A stretch of 35,440 nucleotides of DNA from Schoenoplectus triqueter (lineage: Eukaryota > Streptophyta > Magnoliopsida > Poales > Cyperaceae), in assembly GCA_964058805.1 (NCBI GenBank), contig CAXKVV010001679.1, positions 1 to 35,440 on the forward strand. Reading direction: 5' to 3'. Positions 25,500-35,440 of this stretch are shown one piece after another. Position 1 is the stretch's first letter, and the number at the start of each line of letters is the position of its first letter. Below the pieces are notes generated by a model. That model made no database searches. It was not told the DNA's origin and was given only the letters and a program-made list of their open reading frames with translations. The position numbers and the translations under genes were made by a program.

Positions 25500-27131
25500 T
25501 TATGATTTAAAATCAGCTAGTTGCATGGCCGTCTCAAGTGTGCCCCGAAATCTCGTCAAATTCAGCTGTACATTTTGCCCGTCAATGTAAATTGGTTTGC
25601 TCACATCATAACCTTTCATGTTTATAGAAAGTGGGTCTGTGATGACTTGGTGGTCGATCGGGTACTTTTCAAGGAGCGTGCTTTCATGTACATCCACCTT
25701 GTACTCCACATACTTAAGCCCCATCTCCTCCGCCGGCTTATGGTAATATGCTTTTGAGACCCAATCCAAGCCCCATGGGACCACTTGAACCAGCACCATG
25801 CCAGGTCGCAAGAATACCATGTTTGTCAGTCCAGCACCATGTACACCCAGGAGGACATGACACCGGTTCACCAGCTCAGAGATCGACTGAAGCTCTAACA
25901 TTGACTTTGGTGTGGCGACCTCAACTCTGAAACCAATTTCTTTTGCAAGGTTTATTATCTCCTCCTCATTGAGCAACATTCTTGAGTTGCTCCGTGAGAT
26001 TAGTACCATCAGAGGTTGATCCTTTTGAGTTGCTGCTGTTTCTGTTGAGTCATTTGCTTTAAGAAAAAGAGAACTGTGAAGGAAACGAAGAAAGTCAATG
26101 GTAGTGATGTTTCCTGGTGCTTCTGTCTTGTTGCAAGACAGATGACCATGATAAGTTAGCCCCACAATGGCACCTGGAAAGCAATGCACCTTTCCTGGAG
26201 CATCATTAGTTGGCACTGTTATGATGTCATAGGAGGAGATAGCAGAGAGCACGCGCTGGTACTTCTTGGCCCACCATGGCTCATAGTCTGTCAAGATGAT
26301 GCGTAGGTTGGGGCGGAGAATGCTGGAAGTGAGGAATAGAGGAATAAGGACATCATTGACATCGTGAAAGAAGTTGCCGGCAAATCCACCCATGGAGAAG
26401 ATGACGGCCGGGACCACATGGTTGACATCACAGTCTGGCAGTGTAGTAGTAGAGTTGGCCTCAAGGATGTTAACTGGGGAGGTTCGCATCATTGCAGGTT
26501 TGTCTATTTTTCGTGGGTAAGGAAGAACGGTGATGCTGTTTGCGTCTAAGGGAAGCCTTTGGCCACCGGTTAGATATACATTGGTGATGTTAGACATGGT
26601 AATGTGCATTTTCACGGCCGATGTAGTGATGCACATGTCAGTATATGATGTAGAAATGCAGCCAATTCCATTCTGAACAAGGTCATCTTGGATTTTCCCT
26701 GTTGATATATTCAATGTCAAATAGTAAATGAATGATCTATTACATGTAATGATAATCGACATCTAAATAATTGTCCAAGTACAGTAAATAATACTTAACA
26801 AAGACCTCTTAGTAGTTGTTGTAGTTTTAACCTTCTGGTGTCAGCATCCATGCCAATCTCTTTGCTTAGTAATGTATTATCGTCATCGGTCGCTCTTTGC
26901 GGTTCTCGCAATTGAAGTGCCCCTGGATTTAACAAAATGCATCACATTGTTCACAGCTCATTCGTACATATGTTTAATGAGAAAATTTAACAAGCATTCA
27001 ACTCAAATGAAAGCTGGATATGTGATACATGATCTTAAGGAGGCTGCATCGAAGCGCAGCACAAAGGCGTAAATCAATGGGATGAGAAGAAAACCAATTA
27101 GAAGAGCATGCTTTTTGGAATCTTTGGCCAT
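25500..27131 (-). CDS. GT61 family glycosyltransferase (XAT/XYXT/MUCI21-type), three exons
   Basis: Probable Golgi type II membrane enzyme that adds pentose side chains to xylan, as known for plant GT61 members; the exact donor and acceptor cannot be told. Minus-strand exons are 27029-27131, 26806-26922 and 25500-26698, GT-AG with matching phases, total 472 aa. Residues 9-25 form the membrane anchor (LLIGFLLIPLIYAFVL). Exon 2 ends in LQQLLRG, joining KIQDDLVQNGIGC as in family members. The catalytic domain has GGFAGNFFHDVND (177-189), SRSNSR (308-313) and HGAGLTNMVFL (360-370). Several N-x-S/T sites fit a lumenal domain. The Met at 27131 is chosen because a TATA box lies at 27181-27191; the upstream in-frame Met at 27272 is beyond it. 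Confidence 0.9.
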
Positions 27132-27180
27132 CGAGCTGATTGTGCTAGCTGTCTTTGGTAGACAGACTGGTATAATCATA

Positions 27181-27191
27181 CTATTTATATA
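27181..27191 (-). promoter_or_regulatory. TATA box of the GT61 gene
   Basis: TATATAAATAG on the minus strand, about 50 bp upstream of the chosen ATG. This leaves a short leader of about 20-25 nt if transcription starts at the usual distance. Confidence 0.6.
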
Positions 27192-27289
27192 GTAATATAT
27201 ACACGCACATGCCTGTAGGGAAGTGGAGATGTCTTCTTGTTGGCACTTCCTTTTCTTAATTATTAAGTGCATATTTGTAGGGCAACGCT

Positions 27290-28610
27290 AGATATCAACA
27301 ACAAAGAAAAGAAATTTGAGATCAATATTCAATAAGAATCTAATTATATATTTCAAAAAGTATGTGAAGATGTGAAAAGGAAGAAAAAATCTGCCGACCA
27401 TACTAACAAAATTCGCATTCATTTTTACCTCCCAACGAAAGAATCATGAATAGAGCGCTTAATAAACGTTTTATTCGAGTATAAAATGTTTAATTCGCTA
27501 ATAAAATACATTATATAATTTTTTAAAATGATATTATATATTCTTATATATGATTTTTTTTATCATTTTAGCATTTTAATAGATTTTCATTTATGTTATA
27601 TAAAAAAATGCTGCCAAGTTTTATATACGAACTATATCAAAATCTTGAATTTTGCATCTTGCCCAATGTTTTCCAAGTCATTCATACATGATCAATCGAT
27701 AAACTTCCCGTTGCATATATTAGTTCACATTTAGTTTACGATTAATTATAGTTTTTGTGGTGTAATCACTATCTGAAATTAAATTATATAAGCTATTCCA
27801 GAGCTTATGCTATAAATAATTATTCCCTGTCGGTTATTGTACTTCATTAATTTAATTGGCTTGATGATTTGAGCAGACGTTGAAGAGAATGAAATTATAA
27901 TTATAAAGAGTACCTATTGCACAAACAAATCTATCTGAAAATGTGGCGAGTTACTGACACATCAACAAGCATGCACATCATTGAAATCAGTCATGACTGG
28001 TAACTGCCTCTAATATCTAATTAAACAACCCGCCACATGATGTTCTCTGTCAATGCTCGCGGCAGGGAATGTAGACTGGCTGTGGGGTCCTGTTTGGTAC
28101 CTGAGAATGACTATGTAACGGTACCAAAATATACTTGCAAATTGCAATCCCTGTCTATTATATTCGTCCGTGCAGCATTTAATTTCAGTTTAGTTTCTGG
28201 CGCACCGACGAATGCTCCGATGATTGAATTAGTTGAATTAGGAGGTTGGGCACAGTGCAGTGCTTAGCCTCGCCGTCCTCAGCGGCCAAGATTATGATTT
28301 TAGCATATAAAATGCTTAGCTTTAATGCATTATATTTTGGTGGTTTGGAGGAATTTTGACACTGAGTATATTTAGTTTGAGCGGCAGAGCAGCAATTTCC
28401 GTCTGACTCTGGACCGCTGGTTGGATGAATCTGCGGAGAGAATTTGTGATCAGCAATTTCCTTAGGATGCTTAAGCAGCTAGATTGTCAAAGTTCCGAAT
28501 CGATAAAATTCCATTCTATATACGACGAGGATTTAGCAACCCTACACTCAATTTTTATTAATTCTAAATACGCTTCAGATTGTGCTTTTTTTTTTTAAAA
28601 AAAAAGAAAG
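27290..28610. other. Intergenic DNA upstream of the GT61 gene, nothing recognised
   Basis: Mostly AT-rich. A more GC-balanced patch at 28030-28290 holds a 76-codon frame without similarity to anything I know. GT61 regulatory sequence probably lies in the first few hundred bases, but no specific site is called. Confidence 0.4.
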
Positions 28611-28643
28611 AATACCAATGCGAAATTATAATTATTTAAAATT

Positions 28644-28706
28644 GTTATAGTAAAGTATGAAAGTTATTGTAGTAAAGTATGAAAGTTATTGTAGTAAAGT
28701 ACAAAA
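28644..28706. repeat. Three tandem ~22-bp repeats
   Basis: GTTATTGTAGTAAAGTATGAAA-type units start at 28644 (19-bp variant), 28663 and 28685. The last two are exactly 22 bp apart. Confidence 0.85.
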
Positions 28707-28814
28707 ATGATTATACAAAATTATAAAAGCATACTACAACACTATAGCAACAAAAGGCGATTATAGTACAGTCTTGTATAAATTCAACTCCTGAAACGCT
28801 GCTCCAAAACACTC

Positions 28815-29110
28815 CTAATTAAACATCAAAATAATTATACTAAATATTTACACTGGTTATAACATATTCAAATTAATTTATAGTTTTATACTAAATATTT
28901 ACAATGATTATATGATTTAAAAATATTTTAACTAAATATATCACTGAATATATGTGATTTAAAAGTGATTATACGAAACATTTGCATTGGTTACAGTGGA
29001 TTTGTAAGTGTCTATATTAAATATTTATACTAATTATATATATAAGACTAAAAGTTTTTATTGAATATTCTTATTGATTATATGCGATTAAAGATGATTA
29101 TTAGTATTTT
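28815..29110. repeat. AT-rich degenerate minisatellite, first block
   Basis: Units of roughly 45-50 bp built from TATACTAAATATTTACA, a GATTATAT stretch and GTGATTAAAA repeat with much drift. The same unit forms a second block at 29990-30335. Confidence 0.55.
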
Positions 29111-29399
29111 GTCCGTGCATTACTACAGTGATATCTTTCAGAAATATAAAAATTCATATCTTCATTTGAAAAATAAGGAAATAAAAATAAAAATAATTTA
29201 GTAATTAATGTAAATTTCAATCATGAATATATAATTAATACAAAATAAATATAAATTGATAGAAAAGTTAACATTAAGCGTTTAGGGAAAGTTAAAATTC
29301 ATAATTGATGGCAATCTAAGAAAAAAGAAAATAAAATAAAGCAATTGTACTTCTAAATTAGATATTTTTTAGTAAATAAAAAAATCAATGGAATTGGTA

Positions 29400-29465
29400 A
29401 AAATTGCCCCGATTTTAGCCCACCTGGAACCAAGTTTGAAACTCGGTCGCAATTTTTTTTATGTT
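29400..29465 (+). mobile_element. Possible degenerate tRNA/SINE-like fragment
   Basis: A short GC-balanced island in AT-rich DNA contains AGTTTGAAACTCGGTCGC, close to the B-box part of some plant SINEs, followed by a T run. A clear A box is missing. Confidence 0.2.
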
Positions 29466-29989
29466 TGTGTATTATATTAAAAACAAAGCACAACAGTTAG
29501 TAGATTGATCTTAAATATTATAATAAAAATTAAAATGAAGGTTTACAAAGTCAAATATAAGCACGATTAATTCATTATTCTAAAATAATATCAAACAAAT
29601 TAAAATATTATAATAACAATTAAAATCTAATTGTTCTGGCAAATATAACGATAAAAAAATATAAACAGACTGGTAATCTAAATCATGCTCTATTGGAACG
29701 AGCTCGATCTCGAGTAGCATCATGTTGATATGATCCTCCATTTTATTCATAATCATTGAAATGCGTATCTTCCTTCTCCTTCCTTTGTTGATTTTTGCTG
29801 GATCTAGGCTAATGATCAATCTTGTTTATTGCCATAACTATACTAATGACCATGTCATGTGTTAACCTTATTCATCAAAATTGAAAGAAAACTCTAATTT
29901 CAACACAAATGGACATAGAGATAGTAACATTATTTGATGAATAACTCAATCCGATGAGTGATATTAGCTCTAAAAATTCAACAAAAAAA

Positions 29990-30335
29990 TCTAAATTATT
30001 GTAGGATTAGAATACATATATTCTTAATAAGGAGTAAATATATTAAATATTTATATTAATATAACAAATTAAAGAGTGCTTATACTAAGTGATTGTTCTG
30101 ACTATATAAGGTTAAATAGTGTTTTTTTTTTATATATGTTTGCTGGTTATATGTGATTAAAAATAATTATACTAAATATTTACACTGATAATATCAGATT
30201 AAATAATATTTATATTGAATATTTGTAAAAATTATATCAAATTAAAAAGTATTTTTATTAAATATTTATACTTATTATATGTGATTAAGAAGTGATTAAC
30301 TGAATATTTACATTGATTATATCAGATGCAAGAAA
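29990..30335. repeat. AT-rich degenerate minisatellite, second block
   Basis: Same unit type as 28815-29110: TATATGTGATTAA, then ATTATACTAAATATTTACA, then a GATAATATCAGATTA-like stretch, repeated about every 45-50 bp. It ends about 280 bp before the PPR start codon. The intervening 29110-29990 holds no recognised gene. Confidence 0.55.
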
Positions 30336-30617
30336 GAGATAAAAGATTTATTCATGTATGTTTTAATCAATTACGGGATTCAGATATTCGTACGGGGTAA
30401 CTCAGATTCTTTCTTTGGTTCACAATTTAGATTTGTTAATTGGGAAAAGTAGAAAGAACTCTGGAAGTGGGCTTGTGAGAATCAAAGAACAAATAGTAGT
30501 GGGCCCAATTGTTAAACCCAGCCTGCAAACCCGAAACGAAGCACTTGACTTGACCTCCGCAGTCGGCACTGGCTTGATCGCCGTGAGCGCCAGTTGTTCT
30601 AAAACCTCAGACCAGCA

Positions 30618-32594
30618 ATGGCGTATAGACGGAGATCATCCTCTCGCTTCTCTCCTCTCTCTCGCTCTGAGTCTCCCTCTCCCCACAAAACCCCAACTCC
30701 AGCAAAATGTCCCCATGCCAACACCAGGCCCCTCAAATCCCCTCTTTCCATCTCACGTCTCGCCACCTTAATCAATACCTCCATCCGAAACCGCCGAATT
30801 TCCGATGCCCAGTCCTTAATTCTTCGTATGATTCGTCGTAGCGGTGTTTCGAGGCCTGAAATTGTCACTTCTCTGATCTCCAGCTGCGACGATTCGGCCT
30901 CTGGTTATGCATTCGACCTCCTGATCCGCACCTATGTTCAAGCAAGGAAGCTTCGTGAGGCTACTGAGGTGTTCTGGCTGCTGAAATCGAAGAAAATAAA
31001 GGTTTCTATTAATGCCTGCAATGGCCTTCTTTCTGGATTGGTAAGGCTTGGGTGGTTTGGATTGGTTAGAGAGGTTTATAGAGGGATTGTTGAATTAGGG
31101 GTTGATTTGAACGCTTACAGTTTGAACATAATGGTCAATGCATTTTGCAGGGACGGGAAATTGCATGAAGTGGATGCTTTTTTGGTAGACATGGAGAAAA
31201 AGGGCATTTTACCAGATAATGTTACATATAATACTTTGGTGGATGCACATTGTCGTAACCTTGAGATGGACAAGGGACTAGAGTTGTTGGATTTGATGAG
31301 ACGAGAGGGCTTGAGACCTGATTTGGCTGCCTATAATTCAATTTTGAATGGATTTTGTAAAGCCAAGGAAATTGATAGAGCTGAAAAACTGTTTAATGAA
31401 ATGAGGGAGCTGAGATTGGTGCCAAACACGTCAACACTTAACATCCTCATGGGTCTTTATTGTAGTATTGGAGACTCTGACAAAGCAAAAAAACTGTTTC
31501 ATGAGATCTTTCAATATGGTCATGTTCCTGATATGGTTAGCTTCAGTAATTTAATTAATTTCTTTGCAAAAAGAGGGGACATGAAACAAGCTTTGATGTA
31601 CTTTAAGGAAATGAAAAGAGTTAGATTAGCACCAGATGTTGTTATTTATACCATGATAATTCGTGCATTTTGTAATGCTGGTGCTGTCAACAAAGCAATT
31701 GAAATGCGCGAGGAGATGGTAATGGTTGGCATTCCACCAGATATAGTCACATACAACACAATTTTGAATGGGCTATGCAGAACAAGAATGCTAATTGATG
31801 CACGCCAGCTGTTTGATGAAATGATTGATAGAGGTGTTTTGCCAGATTTTTGCTCTTTCACCACTCTAATTCATGGCTATTGCAAGGGGGGACGTGTTGA
31901 TGAAGGTCTTAACCTGTTTGACAAAATGTTGCAGATGTATATCAAACCTGATATTGTGACATACAACACATTAATAGATGGCTTGTGTAGAGAAGGAGAC
32001 TTGGAAAAATCTAGTGATTTGTGGGAGCACATGTCTGAACGTGGTGTTTCACCAAATCACATCACTTATAGTATTCTAATAAATAGCTATTGTGAAAAAG
32101 GCCGAGTAGAAGAGGCACTAAGGTTTTTTGATGAGATGGTACAGAACGGAATTTCTCCAAACATTGTGATATATAATTCACTAGTTAAAGGATATTGCCG
32201 ATGTGGCAACACTAAAAAGACCAAAGAGTTCTTAGAAAATATGAAGAAGGAAAATATCATCCCTGATAACATAACATACAACACAATTATACATGGATAT
32301 GTTAAGGAAGAGAAAATTAGTGAGGCACTTGATGTAGTAAAGAAAATGAAGTCACTAGGAATACAACCTGATATTGTTACTTACAATGTACTAATAAATG
32401 GGTTCTGTGAACATGGAGGAATGGATGATGCAAACTGGGTTTTGAAGATGATGGTTTCAGATGGTATTCCACCTGACAAGGCTACATACAAGGCCTTGAT
32501 AGATGGATTTGCAACTATTGGGAATTTGAAGAAGGCACTCAAGCTGCATGAAGAAATGCTTCAGAGAGGGTTTGTTCCTGATGACAAATTTTAA
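30618..32594 (+). CDS. P-class pentatricopeptide repeat protein, At5g01110-like
   Basis: RNA-binding protein expected in mitochondria or plastids, where P-class PPR proteins stabilise, process or help translate specific transcripts. Intronless, 658 aa. The N-terminus (1-60) is rich in R, S and P and low in acids, consistent with an organelle transit peptide. Residues 96-655 form sixteen PPR motifs, every one exactly 35 residues, with typical VTYNTLIDGLC and MxxxGIxPD signatures. There is no E, DYW or SMR domain. The stretch FDLLIRTYVQARKLREA and the end EMLQRGFVPDDKF recall Arabidopsis At5g01110, itself longer at its N-terminus (from memory). The ATG context AGCAATGGC is good and no upstream in-frame Met is evident. 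Confidence 0.93.
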   Translation: MAYRRRSSSRFSPLSRSESPSPHKTPTPAKCPHANTRPLKSPLSISRLATLINTSIRNRRISDAQSLILRMIRRSGVSRPEIVTSLISSCDDSASGYAFDLLIRTYVQARKLREATEVFWLLKSKKIKVSINACNGLLSGLVRLGWFGLVREVYRGIVELGVDLNAYSLNIMVNAFCRDGKLHEVDAFLVDMEKKGILPDNVTYNTLVDAHCRNLEMDKGLELLDLMRREGLRPDLAAYNSILNGFCKAKEIDRAEKLFNEMRELRLVPNTSTLNILMGLYCSIGDSDKAKKLFHEIFQYGHVPDMVSFSNLINFFAKRGDMKQALMYFKEMKRVRLAPDVVIYTMIIRAFCNAGAVNKAIEMREEMVMVGIPPDIVTYNTILNGLCRTRMLIDARQLFDEMIDRGVLPDFCSFTTLIHGYCKGGRVDEGLNLFDKMLQMYIKPDIVTYNTLIDGLCREGDLEKSSDLWEHMSERGVSPNHITYSILINSYCEKGRVEEALRFFDEMVQNGISPNIVIYNSLVKGYCRCGNTKKTKEFLENMKKENIIPDNITYNTIIHGYVKEEKISEALDVVKKMKSLGIQPDIVTYNVLINGFCEHGGMDDANWVLKMMVSDGIPPDKATYKALIDGFATIGNLKKALKLHEEMLQRGFVPDDKF

Positions 32595-34811
32595 CATAGG
32601 CTTCAATAAGAGTACACATATGAATTGACTACTGCTACTCCCAGTGTGCCTCAGTCCATATGGTACAGCCTCTGAGATAAAATATTATTATTTCATACAG
32701 ATTCATGAATGCAATAGGTTCTATTTTAATGCTTTTATCCCTAAGAAGCACTAGCTGCATGATGTGGACTAAAGCTTGAAATGGATGTTACTTTTCTTCT
32801 GTCATTTACAGTATATTAATTGGTGTATTACTTAGATTTCTGAAGTTTCTTCTTGTCTAGGGTTTCAAATTGAGATTTCTAAGACACTTTATTCGAAAGT
32901 ATTGCTATCAATTTCTTTCCAAAAAAGTGTCATCATCAATCAGTTCATCAATCAGTTCTTTCCGGTCCGTAGTGGCCCCTTATTAAGTTTCTGATGATAT
33001 ATAAGGTGATACTTCCAAATACATATGCTTTGAAATTTATAATGCTACTGGCACACTAAGTTGTGAAAAGAAAAATCAGATGAACTAAAATACAAGCATA
33101 ATCATAACAAGATAGAATAAAATTTTGTTTATTCTTTGTTCAGAGAACCTCATATTTTTTTCATTTTGTTTCATTGGAGTAAATAATGTAGGCAGTGCCT
33201 GACCAGATAATAACAAAGTAGGTACTGTTTGAATAGTCCCACAAGGCTAGTTTCAAAGTTCTAAAATTCTTTTACTGGTTGATTGTAGGCATCAAGGATG
33301 CTTTTGAATGGGAGTCACAATTGACCAAAGATTCTTTTGCCAACTAAGTGGGAAGCTGCAAGAATGGGTTCGATTGCAGCTGACGAAATAATTGTTTTGG
33401 CCTTTGTCACATTCAGGTGTTTGCAATTGTTTCTTTATTTCTTTGTTTTAGTGCTATTTTTTGCCCTTGGTATCTCTTAAGTAATATGGGAGATATGTTT
33501 TAAGTTAAAGAGATAATGCTTGCCATTTTTTACCAGCAAATTTGTTTCTCCATCTCTTGGCTTTGTTATTTTTTTTAGTAATTCCAAACCCTGTGGTTAT
33601 TTGAATATATAGGATTGTTGGATTGTACATGCATTGTAGTATTACAACCAGAGTTTATCTTCCCCAGGTTCCATTAATTTTCTTCTGAATTGTCGTTGTG
33701 AACAATTATAACTATATAAGCTGGATAATTTTATTTGTTATGTGCAAGGAATGTTTGTGAAATGCTTAACTATAGTTATTTTATATTGTTGGGCAAATAT
33801 CTTAATTGTATTCATGTTATAAGCACTTGCTCCATTTATTTAAAACATTTCAATCTAATTATTGGAATTCATCTTTTGTTATTGTCATCCATATTGTGCT
33901 AGAATTGGCAAAATCTGCTGACATCAAGGACACTGAGCTGCTTCATTTCTCCAACATCACTACTTATGATATCAAAGGTACATAATTTTGTTTGATTTTA
34001 ATTCTGGAGGTATGTGATGTACTTGGTGGGTGCATTGACAGTATTATAACTGTTATCTGTACTAGGTTATACCAAATGAGCTGTATTACATAACCTCACA
34101 TTTCTTTAATTATTACTGGATATAGTCTTATTTTGATATTTCTCTTTTGAATTCACAGGACGGTCCACATTTTTGGCAAGGGTGCGACATTGTTAGTTTA
34201 GACAGCAATTGCAGGCATTTTAGTATTACGTATGTTAACTTCAATTTTGATGCGTTTCTCATTTTGTTATTTATCAACTGTAGATTTTGTTCCTGCATGA
34301 AGCTGAAGATGATTTATTTTATCTTTTGGATACTGTGAAGTTTGTCATTATTTTATCTTTTGTCAACTGAACTACTGTACAAATAAAAGACGTACACGGA
34401 TGAAATGGTGAAATATGCACTGTGTTTATGCCCCTATTACAAAAATTGCTTTCGTTTAAAGATCGCGTAGTGCGTAATATTTCAGCTTCTATGGTACTTA
34501 GATTATACCTGGCAATTATGGATTTGATCCATGTATAGAGGAGCCATTTTGATTACCATCACCAAACTTCTATTTCAAGTTCTCTACCATACATTTAATT
34601 TCCTTTTTTTTTAGGTTTTTCAAGTCCCAATTACCAGTGAGTTGCATAGATCATATTAGAGAACTTATTATTAGTTAATTTATAATTAAATTAGGGGAAA
34701 CTATGTTTGCTCCAAAAATTGATGTTTCCTTTCACACGGAGAAGCTACATTTCAACGACTAAACTATTACAAAAATGCTACTGGTAATGCTAAAACAAAA
34801 TTTTCCAACAT
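32595..34811 (+). other. Region downstream of the PPR gene: 3' UTR and possible small spliced exons
   Basis: No long frame. Two plus-strand pieces have splice-like borders. 33290-33412 runs from an AG to a GT. The stretch ending at 33979 (ELAKSADIKDTELLHFSNIT, then TYDIK) has a GTACAT donor after AAAG. It would join in phase to a piece after CACAG at 34160 that reads GRSTFLARVRHC and then stops. This may be a spliced PPR 3' UTR, a small unknown gene or chance. Confidence 0.3.
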
Positions 34812-35286
34812 TTATTTCTCTGTTGTCACAGAGTTGAGCGTGTCAGGTATGGTACTAGTCGGGTTGATCTCTGGCAACTCCAGGTTTTGCTTAGGCTCAT
34901 CCTTTGGAGTGGTACGGTAATAGATTGCGTAGAGAATCAGCTGTGCAGCGCTAAGTAATGCACCAAGGCCATTTGGTATCTGTTTGTGCAAAGAAAAACA
35001 CGGTCACGCTCATTCAAGGATATAAACTAAAATGTTTCAATCATGAGTTGTGTCACTACTATCTTCTATTGGTACTAACTGTCTACCACAATGGTACGGG
35101 GTGTTATCATATTGGTTTATGTACCATCTTTAGTACAAATAGCAAAATTGAGAAGAAGATTCTTACCAAGATGTAGAGATCGAAGCGAAGGAGAGAATAA
35201 GCTGTCCAGCAAACACCGTTTAGGAAGCTGACTAAGGAGAGATAGAATGGCATGTACTTCACACTCTTTGTTTGAATCACCATTCT
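34812..35286 (-). CDS. SWEET sugar transporter, last two exons (partial, runs off the right edge)
   Basis: SWEET proteins are seven-helix membrane uniporters for hexoses or sucrose, in the plasma membrane or tonoplast. Exons seen on the minus strand: 35167-35286 (120 nt, 40 aa) and 34812-34979 (168 nt with stop, 55 aa), joined by a GT-AG intron in phase 0. The first reads [17 protein letters not shown]...NGVCWTAY, the conserved start of the second MtN3/saliva triple-helix bundle. The second reads [20 protein letters not shown], then a hydrophilic tail ending VTTEK. The 120-nt exon size is typical of plant SWEET genes. The N-terminal exons lie beyond 35440; 35287-35440 appears intronic. The sugar specificity clade cannot be settled. 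Confidence 0.93.
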
Positions 35287-35440
35287 CTGTAACAAATGTA
35301 ACAGCATAGAAGTGTCAACTAAACAGATATTTTATGTTTAGGGACACAGTTACCAATTTTTCATTGCATGTAACTGCCATTACATGCAATGAAGTTTTTA
35401 ATTTTCAGATGATTCTTCATGCAGAATTACTGAACAGATT

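Noticed and set aside
27003..27272. Longer GT61 N-terminus starting at 27272
   Set aside because: The TATA box at 27181-27191 lies inside it, and the extra residues would precede a normal type II anchor. The Met at 27131 fits better.
30415..30771. 118-codon plus-strand frame overlapping the PPR start
   Set aside because: Different frame from the PPR protein, no family similarity, and explained by GC-richer coding sequence at its 3' half.

Overview
The window is nuclear DNA from a flowering plant. It holds intron-bearing genes with plant-type GT-AG splicing, a 16-repeat PPR protein, a SWEET sugar transporter, a GT61 glycosyltransferase and many degenerate plant retroelement pieces. Codon use in the genes is AT-leaning, so a grass is unlikely. 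The species cannot be told from the sequence.

Layout. (1) 1301-5839, minus strand: a complete eight-exon VPS4/SKD1 AAA ATPase gene (431 aa), with a SINE-like insert in intron 3. (2) 6070-9700: AT-rich DNA with a diverged 225-bp duplication, a decayed LINE (DUF4283-like and zf-RVT-like fragments, 199-bp duplication), a hairpin and a frameshifted Ty1/copia reverse-transcriptase fragment. (3) 9703-23614: a block of about 13.9 kb bounded by inverted repeats of about 325 bp that begin within the copia remnant. Inside lie tandem repeats, a GC-rich island, an LTR-like segment, a second inner pair of inverted repeats, a promoter/polyA unit and a 352-bp tandem duplication. No transposase or other long coding sequence was recognised in it. 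(4) 23615-25499: a minus-strand promoter-like segment (TATA plus telo-boxes) without a recognisable gene. (5) 25500-27131, minus strand: a complete three-exon GT61 glycosyltransferase (472 aa). (6) 27290-30400: intergenic DNA with AT-rich minisatellites. (7) 30618-32594, plus strand: an intronless P-type PPR gene (658 aa). (8) 34812 to beyond the right edge, minus strand: the last two exons of a SWEET transporter.

The four protein genes are unrelated in function (endosomal sorting, cell-wall glycan synthesis, organelle RNA processing, sugar transport). They are ordinary plant neighbours, not an operon or pathway cluster. The unusual part is the repeat block between VPS4 and the GT61 gene. It reads best as a large inverted-repeat element, or two opposed related elements, carrying nested insertions. 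All exon boundaries were derived by hand from splice sites, reading phase and family similarity.
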